This document shows positions 1 through 7,218 of a DNA stretch of 12,324 nucleotides, piece after piece. Each line of letters begins with the position of its first letter. The first letter of the stretch is position 1. The notes under the pieces are model-generated. The model saw only the letters and a list, made by a program, of their open reading frames with translations. It ran no database searches and was not told the DNA's origin. The position numbers were made by a program, and so were the translations under genes. The DNA lies in NCBI GenBank assembly GCA_025356715.1, contig JANXRU010000225.1, positions 1-12,324 of the forward strand, read 5' to 3'. The DNA is from Bacteroidota bacterium. Its GTDB lineage: Bacteria; Bacteroidota; Bacteroidia; B-17B0; B-17BO.

Positions 1-71
1 AAAAAGCGTTAAAATTTGTGACCTTTACACACATTTAATTTGTGATAATTATTAGTCTTTTTAACCTATAA

Positions 72-105
72 ATTGGCTTCAAACTCCATTTTTGCCTTAT
101 ATTTG
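72..105 (+). promoter_or_regulatory. Candidate Bacteroidota-type promoter for the nucleotidyltransferase operon
   Basis: TATATTTG at 98-105 matches the Bacteroidota -7 consensus TAnnTTTG exactly. An ATTG at 72-75 lies about 22 bases upstream and can serve as the -33 element (consensus TTTG or TTG). Transcription would begin near 111-113, leaving a leader of about 25 bases before the ATG at 137. It is the only good -7/-33 pair I found in the window, and it stands before the first gene of the four-gene plus-strand set. The start site is inferred, not seen. Confidence 0.5.
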
Positions 106-136
106 TTTGATATACCCTTTACAAAAACTAATTTTT

Positions 137-1147
137 ATGAATATTATTATACCAATGGCGGGCAAAGGTAAACGTATGCGCCCACACACACTTACAGTTC
201 CTAAACCGTTAATAAATGTTGCTGGTAAACCAATTGTACAAAAATTAGTAGAAGATATTACTAAAGTATGTGGCGAAAAAGTAGACGAAATCGCTTTTAT
301 TATTGGTGCTGATTTTGGAAAAGAAGTAGAAGATAATTTAATAAAAATAGCAGAATCACAAGGAGCAAAAGGAACTATTTGTTATCAGGATAAAGCGTTA
401 GGAACGGCTCACGCCATCATGTGTGCTAAAGATTCTATCAAAGGAAAAACGGTAGTTGCTTTTGCTGATACCTTATTCAAAGCCGACTTCATTATGGATA
501 CAAACCAAGAAGGTGTTATATGGGTTCAAGGCATTGAAGATCCAAGTCAGTTTGGAGTTGTTAAATTAAATGATGCGGGTGTGATTACTGATTTCGTTGA
601 AAAGCCAACAACCTTTGTTAGTAATTTGGCAATTATTGGGATTTATTATTTTAAAGATGGAGAAAATTTAAAAAAGGAATTACAATATTTATTAGATAAT
701 AATATTACAGAAAAAGGAGAATTTCAACTAACCAATGCCTTGGAAAACATGAAGAAAAAAGGCATTGCTTTTACTCCTGGTAAAGTAACGGAATGGCTAG
801 ATTGCGGAAACAAGGATGCCACTGTTTATACGAATCAACGTGTTTTAGAATTTGACAAAGGTAGCACTCGTTTAAAAGGAAAAAATATTGAAACCGAAAA
901 CTCATTAATTATCGAACCTTGTTATATTGGCGATAATGTTACCATCAAAAACTCTATAGTAGGGCCGCATGCATCTATTGGCGCTAATTGTGTTTTAAGT
1001 AATATGGTTATCAAAAACAGTATTATTCAAACCAATACTAAATTATCTAACACCATAATTGCTAATAGCATGATAGGTGAAGGGGCAGAAATAAAAGGTA
1101 AAGCACTAGATATTAGTATGAGTGATTACACTACTATTTCATTATAA
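137..1147 (+). CDS. Sugar-phosphate nucleotidyltransferase with left-handed beta-helix tail
   Basis: A 336-residue cytoplasmic enzyme expected to join a sugar-1-phosphate to an NTP, making an NDP-sugar for envelope polysaccharide. The N-terminal Rossmann-like domain shows the nucleotide-binding signature GKGKRMRPHTLTVPKPL (10-25 region), LGTAHA at 88-93, a metal-binding Asp in FAD (D111), EKP at 155-157 and WLDCG at 220-224 with the second metal Asp D222. Residues about 255-320 have the hexapeptide rhythm of a left-handed beta-helix (IGDNVTI, IGANCVL, IGEGAEI). The frame stays open upstream to a TTG at 92, but that codon lies inside or before the likely promoter, and the Rossmann fold begins right at MNIIIPMAG, so I chose the ATG at 137. 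The sugar and nucleotide specificity cannot be read from sequence; dTTP/UTP-glucose or GDP-mannose-type activities are all possible. It is first in a set of four genes. Confidence 0.9.
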   Translation: MNIIIPMAGKGKRMRPHTLTVPKPLINVAGKPIVQKLVEDITKVCGEKVDEIAFIIGADFGKEVEDNLIKIAESQGAKGTICYQDKALGTAHAIMCAKDSIKGKTVVAFADTLFKADFIMDTNQEGVIWVQGIEDPSQFGVVKLNDAGVITDFVEKPTTFVSNLAIIGIYYFKDGENLKKELQYLLDNNITEKGEFQLTNALENMKKKGIAFTPGKVTEWLDCGNKDATVYTNQRVLEFDKGSTRLKGKNIETENSLIIEPCYIGDNVTIKNSIVGPHASIGANCVLSNMVIKNSIIQTNTKLSNTIIANSMIGEGAEIKGKALDISMSDYTTISL

Positions 1148-1170
1148 CACACTACTAAGAGCTACTTCCT

Positions 1171-2925
1171 TTGAGATACAAGCAACACATATTTTATTTA
1201 CTATTGTTAAGTTTATCAATAGTAACTATATCGTGTAAATCATCAAAGCAAGTAACCTCTTCCAAAAGCACTGACAAACCAAGTAAAACAAATGGATTAT
1301 CAGAGCAAACTCAAATAAATTTTGCATTTTATTTTATAGATGGGTGTAAGGAACGAATGAAGGGCAATATTGAAAGTGCTGAAAGTTTATTCAAAGCTTG
1401 TTTAAAATTAGATCCATCTTCAGCACCTGTAAAATATGAATTAGGAAGCATTTATCGTTTTAACGGATTATACGAACTAGCCAATAAATTTGCTAAAGAA
1501 TGTTCCGCTGCTGATCCAAAAAATGAATGGTATCAATTACTATACATAGAATGCTTGCATAACAATCATCAATATGCATTAGCAGCAGATATATACAGTC
1601 GTTTAATAAAAGCATATCCAAATCGCCCTGACTTTCACGAAGGATTAGCTGCCGAAAGCATGTATGCAGGCAATTACGAGAAATCATATAAAACCTATGA
1701 TGAGTTAGAGAAAAAATTTGGTCAAACAGAAGCATTTACCTTAAATAAAATTAAACTATTAAGACAACTTAAAAAAAATACAGAGACCGAAATTGAATTC
1801 AAAAAATTAATCGCTTCAAATCCTACTGATGCCAGATACTATGCCTATTTAGCAGAATTTTATCAAGAAATAAATCAGCAATCAAAAGCAATGGAGACCT
1901 ACCAAGAAATTTTGAAAACTGATCCAAAAAATCCCATGATTCATTTAGCGATGGCTGAATATTATAAAGGAAATAATGATAAAGATAATTTTTATAAAGA
2001 AATAAAAACAGCATTTGAAAATCCCGAACTAGACATAGACACTAAAATAAAAATATTAGGGTCCTACTATCAGTTATCCGAAGAAAATGCGGTTTATAAA
2101 CAACAAGCCAATGAATTACTAAGCATTATGCATAATCTGCATCCAAAATCGCCTGAAGCCCATAATATGCATGGCGATTTTTTATATAGGGATAAAAAAG
2201 TAAAAGAAGCACGAGATGAATACGCTTATTCTTTGAAATTAGATAAAAGTAAATTTTCTACTTGGTCTCAATTAATGTATTTAGAAGCAGAGTTGAATGA
2301 CTACTCCTCACTAGAAAATCATAGTTCAGAGGCAATAGACTTATTCCCCAATCAATCTACAGCCTATTTTTTCAACGGAATTGCGAATATACAACTCAAA
2401 AAATACGACAAAGCTGTTTTATCTTTAGGCGATGGAATTGAGTTTGTATATGAAAATAACCCTTTATTATTGCAGTTTTATTCCAATATGGGTGAGGCTT
2501 ATAATTATTTGAAAAATTACGAAAAATCTGATAAAGCTTTTGAAAATGCCTTAAAAGTAGATCCTGATAATACTTCGATATTAAATAATTTCGCCTATTA
2601 TTTATCAGTTCGAAAAATAACTTTAGAAAAAGCAGAAAAATACTCTAAGCGTTGTAATGAAATTGCCCCTAACAATCGTTCCTATATTGATACTTATGGC
2701 TGGATATTATACCAATTAGGAAAATATAAAGAAGCTGAAGAATGGCTTAGTAGAGCCGCTAAAATGGGAAATAAAAACAGTGTTATACTAGAACATTATG
2801 GCGACTTATTATTTAGATTAGATAAAAAAGAAGAAGCCTTATTTTATTGGAAAGAAGCTAAAATAGAAGGATCTGGTTCTGAATATTTAGATAAAAAAAT
2901 TGCAGATAAAAAACTATATGAATAA
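1171..2925 (+). CDS. TPR-repeat outer-membrane lipoprotein, TTG start
   Basis: A 584-residue protein with a lipoprotein signal peptide: basic MRYK start, hydrophobic core 7-20 and a lipobox ending TISC with C22 as the lipidated residue. The residues after C22 (KSSKQ) lack the acidic run typical of the Bacteroidota surface-export signal, so I infer a periplasm-facing outer-membrane anchor. The rest is built of tetratricopeptide repeats, clearest near 54-82, 85-116, 223-252, 329-359 and 435-567. The C-terminal part has the recurrent signatures NNFAY (472-476), DTYGW (507-511) and EHYGD (541-545). TPRs bind protein partners; the partner is unknown. The start is TTG at 1171: an in-frame TAA sits at 1156 and no ATG precedes the signal peptide. 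It follows the nucleotidyltransferase after 23 bases and overlaps the next gene by 8 bases, suggesting one transcript. Confidence 0.9.
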   Translation: MRYKQHIFYLLLLSLSIVTISCKSSKQVTSSKSTDKPSKTNGLSEQTQINFAFYFIDGCKERMKGNIESAESLFKACLKLDPSSAPVKYELGSIYRFNGLYELANKFAKECSAADPKNEWYQLLYIECLHNNHQYALAADIYSRLIKAYPNRPDFHEGLAAESMYAGNYEKSYKTYDELEKKFGQTEAFTLNKIKLLRQLKKNTETEIEFKKLIASNPTDARYYAYLAEFYQEINQQSKAMETYQEILKTDPKNPMIHLAMAEYYKGNNDKDNFYKEIKTAFENPELDIDTKIKILGSYYQLSEENAVYKQQANELLSIMHNLHPKSPEAHNMHGDFLYRDKKVKEARDEYAYSLKLDKSKFSTWSQLMYLEAELNDYSSLENHSSEAIDLFPNQSTAYFFNGIANIQLKKYDKAVLSLGDGIEFVYENNPLLLQFYSNMGEAYNYLKNYEKSDKAFENALKVDPDNTSILNNFAYYLSVRKITLEKAEKYSKRCNEIAPNNRSYIDTYGWILYQLGKYKEAEEWLSRAAKMGNKNSVILEHYGDLLFRLDKKEEALFYWKEAKIEGSGSEYLDKKIADKKLYE

Positions 2926-3805
2926 AAAAAATAAAACAGTAATACATATAATTTTTTGCTTTGCAATTTTGCTATCAATTCATTCTTGTAAAACAAAGAA
3001 ACAAGCTCAACAAACTACTGCAACTCAATCTTTAGATACTTTACAAGAGAAGTGCCGGTTGCCTTTTAAAACCGCTAAAGCTCTAACTAAACATATTAAA
3101 GAAAATGAATTAGATTATAAATGGATATACGCAAAGGCTGATGTTGAAACAAACATTGATGGCGAAGAGCATAATTTAGATATACGTGTTAAAGGCAGAA
3201 AAGACAGCGCCGTGTGGATTTCAATTACTGCTGTTGGATTGATTGATGTAGCTAAATTATTGATTACACGTGATTCGGTTAAAATGGTAATCTATGTTAA
3301 AAAGCAATATTTTAAAGGTGATTTCAATTACATCAATCAAATTTTAAATGCTGATTTAGATTTTGATTTGATACAAGCGGCCTTATTTGGTAACAGTGCG
3401 GAATTTGAAGATGATGAAGCTAAACTAAAACCAATAATTGATAGAGAAAATTGCCATTATCTGTTAAGTACCGAGCGCAAACGTAAACTCCGTCGTATAA
3501 CAAGCGGCCAAGATAGCTTAAAACGTTCTTTACAAACCATGACCTTAAATCCTGAAACATTTAAAATATTAATTAATGAATTTGAAGAAGCTGCTACTAA
3601 TAGAAGTTTTAAAGCTGTATACGATAAATTTTCATTAGTAGATTCTGTTTTTGCACCACGCAGTGTTAATATTGATATCAAGGCAGAGAAGAAAGTGAGC
3701 GTTAAAATTAACTATGTTCGTATAGAAATAAATCAGCCACAAAAAATCACATTAAATATCCCTAGTAAATATGAACCTATTCCAATTAAAAAAGAACAAA
3801 AATAA
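2918..3805 (+). CDS. DUF4292 family lipoprotein
   Basis: A 295-residue lipoprotein with signal peptide 1-23 and lipobox SIHSC (C24). It looks like the Bacteroidota-restricted DUF4292 family: a beta-rich core around 85-140 (VWISITAVGLIDVAK, then KMVIYVKKQYFKGDFNYI) and the usual ending of the family, IPSKYEPI at 281-288. The family has no proven function to my knowledge; its one-sided beta-sheet character recalls LolA/LppX-type lipid carriers, but that is inference. The ATG at 2918 overlaps the end of the TPR gene (stop 2923-2925), typical of translational coupling. A TTG at 2900 would add six residues before the same signal peptide and is less likely. The gene in turn overlaps the EnvC-like gene by 35 bases. 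Constant company with a TPR lipoprotein and an EnvC homolog points to envelope assembly. Confidence 0.85.
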   Translation: MNKKNKTVIHIIFCFAILLSIHSCKTKKQAQQTTATQSLDTLQEKCRLPFKTAKALTKHIKENELDYKWIYAKADVETNIDGEEHNLDIRVKGRKDSAVWISITAVGLIDVAKLLITRDSVKMVIYVKKQYFKGDFNYINQILNADLDFDLIQAALFGNSAEFEDDEAKLKPIIDRENCHYLLSTERKRKLRRITSGQDSLKRSLQTMTLNPETFKILINEFEEAATNRSFKAVYDKFSLVDSVFAPRSVNIDIKAEKKVSVKINYVRIEINQPQKITLNIPSKYEPIPIKKEQK

Positions 3806-5123
3806 CATCTTCGCGTGTTGCTTTATCTTGCTAATTGGCTTTCAATGTTCTGTTTTAGCACAAACTAAAACGCAAACTTCTCAAAAAGATTTAAAGAATA
3901 AACAAAAAAAGTTGAATGATGATATCAAGCAGCTTAACTCTCAATTGAGCCAAACAAAAGCCAATAAAAAATCTCAAATTAATACCATTGTTGTTATAAA
4001 CACAAAAATAAAAGTACGAGAAGAACTAATCAGTACAATTAACAGTGAATTAGCAGGCATTAATTCAAGCATCAAACAAAACGTAAATGAAATTAATGCC
4101 TTAAAAGCAAATTTAGAAAAACTAAAACGTGAATACGCTAAAATGATTTATTTTGCTCAGCGTAATCAGGACTCTTATACAAAAATTATGTTTTTATTTT
4201 CATCAGGGGATTTTAATCAGGCCTATATGAGAATTAAATATTTTCAACAATACACGGCTTTTAGAAAAAAACAAGCCAATGAAATAGTTAACACTCAAAA
4301 ACAATTGACCAGTAAACTCAATGAATTGGAGGGGCAACGGGATGAAAAAAATCAGTTACTAGGAAATGAAAAAGAAGAAAAAACACAATTAGACAGCGAA
4401 AAAAATGAGCAAGAGATTGTGTTAAGTGAATTACAAAAACAAGAAAAAGAATTAAAAGGAGAATTAGAAAAGAAAAAACGTGATGCTGAAAGTTTACAAA
4501 TGGCGATTAAAAAATTAATTCAGGATGAAATTAAACGAAAGCTTGACGAGTCTATTAAAATTGCAACTGAGAAAATAGCAAAAGCCGAGAAGCTTGATAA
4601 AATGAAGAATGATGTTAAAGTTAAAAAAGAAGCAAAAACAACTGCAGAAATAAAAGATATCGAGAAAAAAGCGGTGGCTCCAGAACTTACAGCAGAAGCT
4701 GAAGCATTAGGCAATGATTTTGTAAGTAGTAGAGGAAAATTACCTTGGCCAGTTTCTAAAGGTGTTATTTGTCAGCCTTATGGCGAATATGAACATCCTG
4801 CTATCAAAGGATTTATTATGAATAACAATGGCGTGGAAATATGTTCTACTAAAGGTTCGCAAGCACGCTCAGTATTTGGAGGAGAGGTAACTAGCATTGC
4901 CATTGCACCTACAGGAGGGAAATTAATTATTATTCGCCACGGCGAATATTTAAGTGTTTATATGAATATAGGTGAAGTATTTGTAAAACAAGGTGATAAA
5001 GTAACTATTAAACAAGTATTAGGAACTATATTGGATGAAGATGGAAAAACCAGTATGAACCTTCAAATCTGGAAAGGTCAGAAAACAATGGACCCAACGG
5101 GTTGGTTGTATAATGGGAGGTAG
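3771..5123 (+). CDS. envC: EnvC-like murein hydrolase activator with degenerate LytM (M23) domain
   Basis: A 450-residue exported protein. A signal peptide runs to SVLA|Q (cut after A30), then long coiled coils (about 37-125 and 165-300, rich in K, E and Q), then a LytM/M23 domain at about 325-446. This is the EnvC layout: the coiled coil docks on the divisome or FtsEX and the LytM domain activates cell-wall amidases. Aligned by eye to active M23 peptidases, the HxGxD zinc motif is N352..E356, the YAHL histidine is N399, and the LHFE histidine is N430; only H390 of the RHG motif remains. It should therefore not cut peptidoglycan itself. The ATG at 3771 lies inside the DUF4292 gene (35-base overlap); no later start keeps the signal peptide. 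Last gene of the plus-strand set. The symbol is by family resemblance. Confidence 0.85.
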   Translation: MNLFQLKKNKNNIFACCFILLIGFQCSVLAQTKTQTSQKDLKNKQKKLNDDIKQLNSQLSQTKANKKSQINTIVVINTKIKVREELISTINSELAGINSSIKQNVNEINALKANLEKLKREYAKMIYFAQRNQDSYTKIMFLFSSGDFNQAYMRIKYFQQYTAFRKKQANEIVNTQKQLTSKLNELEGQRDEKNQLLGNEKEEKTQLDSEKNEQEIVLSELQKQEKELKGELEKKKRDAESLQMAIKKLIQDEIKRKLDESIKIATEKIAKAEKLDKMKNDVKVKKEAKTTAEIKDIEKKAVAPELTAEAEALGNDFVSSRGKLPWPVSKGVICQPYGEYEHPAIKGFIMNNNGVEICSTKGSQARSVFGGEVTSIAIAPTGGKLIIIRHGEYLSVYMNIGEVFVKQGDKVTIKQVLGTILDEDGKTSMNLQIWKGQKTMDPTGWLYNGR

Positions 5124-5293
5124 TATTTATTAACGAGTGACGACTTCAGCCGATTATTTTCCTGTGATTATAATTCAATTGATTGTCTTTATACCGACTT
5201 TTATTATTTTAACAAGGTTTATTCCTAAAACCAAAAGGTACAATTAGATTGTGACTAAGTAGTGCTTTCTTAAAAAATATTTTATTTTTTACA

Positions 5294-5317
5294 TTCTTTT
5301 TTCTTGAAGAAAAAGAA
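5294..5317. repeat. Inverted repeat opening a Bacteroidota-type intergenic repeat
   Basis: The left arm TTCTTTTTTCTT and right arm AAGAAAAAGAA are complementary apart from one extra T, around a one-base centre. The following bases (CCGAAAATTCAAGGCG, 5318-5333) recall a dispersed intergenic sequence I associate from memory with many Bacteroidota genomes (a TTTTCTTG..AAGAAAAAGAACC..AAAATTCAAGGC type). Only the inverted repeat is visible here; copy number in this genome cannot be judged from one window. It could also act as a weak hairpin terminator. Confidence 0.4.
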
Positions 5318-5482
5318 CCGAAAATTCAAGGCGAAAAGTCAACCCCAATTTTTTTATCCCGAAAAAAACTTACAATACCACCGAAAAAAATACAGTTCGC
5401 ACCTTTTCACCAACGTCAACCGAACCATTACTAACATATGCGTTATAACAATTTACCAATTTAAGTAGCCTAATATATTAGC

Positions 5483-5539
5483 GTCATACTGAACTTGTTT
5501 CAGTATCTCTTATAGACCCTGAAACAAGTTCAGGGTGAC
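5483..5539. repeat. REP-like element: two inverted hairpin units
   Basis: Two related 19-base palindromes stand in opposite orientation. The left unit (5487-5505) is TACTGAA-CTTGT-TTCAGTA and the right unit (5517-5535) is CCCTGAA-ACAAG-TTCAGGG; each has a perfect 7-bp stem. They are flanked by GTCA (5483-5486) and TGAC (5536-5539), so the whole also folds as one long inverted repeat with mismatches only at the TA/CC pairs. The core CTGAACTTGTTTCAG resembles a dispersed repeat of flavobacterial genomes (GTCATGCTGAACTTGTTTCAGCATC type, from memory). Placement between convergent genes is usual for REP elements, and it could stop transcription in both directions. Confidence 0.75.
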
Positions 5540-5606
5540 ATAACTCTGATCTATATTTAAAATTAGTTAATCTGCAAATTAGAACTTAGTAGCATTTGCC
5601 AATAAT

Positions 5607-6071
5607 CTAAAGCCTTGCTAATTGCTCGTTAGTAAGCTTTCCGTTAATCCATTCGCCATCTAACGTTGCATTGTATTTATTGTAAAAATTAAGAGCAGGT
5701 TCATTCCATTCTAACACTTGCCATTCCATCCGACGAACGCGTGTTTCTTTACTGACTTGAATTATTCTATCAAATAGTAACTTACCTATTCCTTTTCCTC
5801 TTTGATTTTCTGTAACAATAATATCTTCTAAAAATAAGCACTTACCTTTCCAAGTACTATATTTAAAGTAATATAGAGCTAAACCGACTATGACGTCATT
5901 TTCAATCGCTATAAAAAAATCAAAAATTTTATCTTCACCAAAACCCCAAGCAAGCATTTCGGTGGGAGTAACTTCTACTTCACCTTCTGCTTTTTCGTAA
6001 ATGGCTAATTCTTTAATTAAATGCAATGCTTGTTCTATATCGGTTTCAGTACCTTTGCGAATCTGTATCAT
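5607..6071 (-). CDS. GNAT N-acetyltransferase, spermidine/thialysine acetyltransferase (SSAT)-like
   Basis: A 154-residue cytoplasmic acetyltransferase. The acetyl-CoA loop is QRGKGIG (90-96, the R/Q-x-x-G-x-G/A motif A), preceded by the beta4 strand LEDIIV (81-86). The start (RKGTETDIEQALHLIKELA, then YEKAE), the GFGED segment (43-47) and EWNEPALNFY (121-130) closely resemble the eukaryotic SSAT/thialysine acetyltransferase branch (SAT1/SAT2: LIKELAKYEK, LEDFFV, EWNEPSINFY). Y130 matches the tyrosine proposed as general acid in that branch. The likely substrate is a small amine such as a polyamine or thialysine, but this is inference from family. The ATG at 6071 overlaps the upstream gene's stop as ATGA (6068-6071), so translation is probably coupled. 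It ends the minus-strand set. Confidence 0.88.
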   Translation of the reverse strand: MIQIRKGTETDIEQALHLIKELAIYEKAEGEVEVTPTEMLAWGFGEDKIFDFFIAIENDVIVGLALYYFKYSTWKGKCLFLEDIIVTENQRGKGIGKLLFDRIIQVSKETRVRRMEWQVLEWNEPALNFYNKYNATLDGEWINGKLTNEQLARL

Positions 6072-6445
6072 TTTTTGGAATATTGTATTTTTAAAATTAC
6101 TTTTTGTAAAATGCGTTTAATAATTAAATCGGCTAAAATAGAATAACGCTCTCCGCTGGAATTCGCTTTTAATTCTGCATCTAATTGTTTTTCAGAAATA
6201 TCAATACGGTATAACAGATGTTGATATTTAGAAAAGTCTCTTGTATCAATGCTTTTAAGTGCTTTTGCTACATTATGACATATAGATTCATAATCAAAAA
6301 CCGTAATGGGTTCTAAGTAATCCAACACATCACTCATTTCAAAATCCTTTACTAATTGAATTTTAAATTTCTCAATTAATTCTTCTTGAGAAATTTTCAA
6401 TAAATCCAATTCTTGTTTTTTAATGAGTTGTTGCATGATGCACAT
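6068..6445 (-). CDS. Conserved-looking small protein of unknown function
   Basis: A 125-residue protein that I do not recognise as a named family, though its pattern (an LLYRIDISEKQL segment followed by LADLIIKRILQKV) recalls small uncharacterised Bacteroidota proteins. It has no signal peptide, membrane span or cysteine pair; it looks mostly alpha-helical, with a basic C-terminus (IKRILQKVILKIQYSKK), and should be cytoplasmic. The ATG at 6445 follows the ferredoxin stop directly (TAG then ATG), and a second ATG at 6436 would give a protein three residues shorter; I cannot decide between them. Its stop overlaps the start of the acetyltransferase (ATGA). Reality is supported by this exact packing on both sides, which leaves no room for an alternative gene. 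Confidence 0.75.
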   Translation of the reverse strand: MCIMQQLIKKQELDLLKISQEELIEKFKIQLVKDFEMSDVLDYLEPITVFDYESICHNVAKALKSIDTRDFSKYQHLLYRIDISEKQLDAELKANSSGERYSILADLIIKRILQKVILKIQYSKK

Positions 6446-6760
6446 CTAATTTTTTAGAAGTAATCTATCTACTGGAATTTTATTTATAATGTGCGATTCG
6501 ATAATTTCCTTTACGTCTTCTACTTTTACTCCCACATAAAAAACACCTCCTGGGTAAATAGCGATGGTTGGTCCAAAATCGCAAATACCAAGGCAACCGG
6601 CACGCTGCGCTCTTGTTTTCAAGCCAACCTTTACATCTTTTAATTGTTTTTTAAACTCGGCAACTAGTTCCAAGCCGTGTGTTTCTCCACAACTTAATTT
6701 ATCTGTTCCAGTACGTTGATTAGTGCAAACAAAAATATGTATGTCGAAAATGGGCTGCAT
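6446..6760 (-). CDS. Thioredoxin-like [2Fe-2S] ferredoxin
   Basis: A 104-residue soluble electron-transfer protein of the thioredoxin-like [2Fe-2S] ferredoxin family (Aquifex Fd4 / NuoE C-terminal type). Four cysteines fit the cluster pattern: C12 and C24 in VCTNQR..SCG, and C56 and C60 in AGCLGICDFGP. The following GPTIAIYPGGVFYVGVKVED (63-82) and the EIIESHI helix are typical of the family. Length is usual for a free ferredoxin. The redox partner is unknown; no oxidoreductase is nearby. It lies 23 bases after dut and directly abuts the unknown gene downstream. ATG at 6760 is the only sensible start, as the fold begins at once. Confidence 0.9.
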   Translation of the reverse strand: MQPIFDIHIFVCTNQRTGTDKLSCGETHGLELVAEFKKQLKDVKVGLKTRAQRAGCLGICDFGPTIAIYPGGVFYVGVKVEDVKEIIESHIINKIPVDRLLLKN

Positions 6761-6783
6761 GTATTATAGTGAAGATAGGTTGT

Positions 6784-7218
6784 TTATTTTGTTCCCGTGT
6801 GCCCAAATCCGCCGGCACCTCTATCGGTTTCATCTAAGCTGTTTGTTTGCTCCCAATTAATTTGTTCATGTTTTGCAATTACCATTTGAGCCACACGCTC
6901 GCCGTCATTAATTATAAAAGGAGCATTAGACACATTTACTAATAATACTTTCAATTCTCCTCTATAATCCGCATCAATAGTACCTGGTGAGTTTAAAACC
7001 GTAATGCCATTTTTAAATGCTAAGCCACTTCTTGGACGAATTTGAGCTTCATAGCCTTTTGGTAAAGCAATATATAAACCTGTAGAAACTAATGTGCGCT
7101 CTAAGGGTTTTAGTTCAATGGGTTCGTCAATGTTTGCTCTTAAATCCAATCCAGCAGAAAGTTCTGTAGCATACTCTGGTAATGGATGTTTAGATTGATT
7201 AACAACTTGTATCTTCAT
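6784..7218 (-). CDS. dut: Deoxyuridine 5'-triphosphate nucleotidohydrolase (dUTPase)
   Basis: A 144-residue trimeric dUTPase that hydrolyses dUTP to dUMP and pyrophosphate, keeping uracil out of DNA and feeding dTMP synthesis. All five family motifs are present in order: I, AGLDLRA (22-28); II, RPRSGLA (61-67); [17 protein letters not shown] (75-88) with catalytic D82; IV, ERVAQMV (107-113); [11 protein letters not shown] (133-142). Length matches bacterial enzymes. The ATG at 7218 lies 20 bases inside the end of the flippase gene, so the two are likely co-transcribed and translationally coupled. No residue of note is missing. Confidence 0.97.
   Translation of the reverse strand: MKIQVVNQSKHPLPEYATELSAGLDLRANIDEPIELKPLERTLVSTGLYIALPKGYEAQIRPRSGLAFKNGITVLNSPGTIDADYRGELKVLLVNVSNAPFIINDGERVAQMVIAKHEQINWEQTNSLDETDRGAGGFGHTGTK

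Larger units (their letters stand above)
5124..5606. other. Convergent intergenic region, no gene seen
   Basis: This 483-base gap lies between the ends of two convergent blocks. I see no convincing coding frame, no RNA gene and no classical GC-rich terminator right after the EnvC-like gene. It contains an AT-rich hairpin at 5294-5317 and a pair of REP-like hairpins at 5483-5539, listed separately. A frame with no start codon is open from the first hairpin to a stop just after 5430 (reading PKIQGEK, then PPKKIQF); this looks like repeat-derived sequence, not a gene. Transcription from both sides must end here, perhaps at the hairpins. Confidence 0.7.

Noticed and set aside
16..30. CRP-like site TGTGA..CACA upstream of the first promoter
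   Set aside because: Only a partial dyad (TGTG/CACA) is present and Bacteroidota do not generally use the E. coli-type site; chance is likely in this composition.
92..136. Extension of the nucleotidyltransferase to a TTG at 92
   Set aside because: The added 15 residues precede the fold's first strand, and the TTG lies within the likely -7 promoter element, upstream of the expected transcript start.
1493..2014. Two antisense open frames opposite the TPR gene (1493-1735 and 1823-2014)
   Set aside because: They oppose a well-supported TPR protein, show no recognisable domain and have no promoter or neighbour support.
5430..5465. Integron attC-like GCGTTATAAC in the convergent gap
   Set aside because: Only the short core resembles attC; no matching partner core or paired secondary structure was found and there is no integrase.
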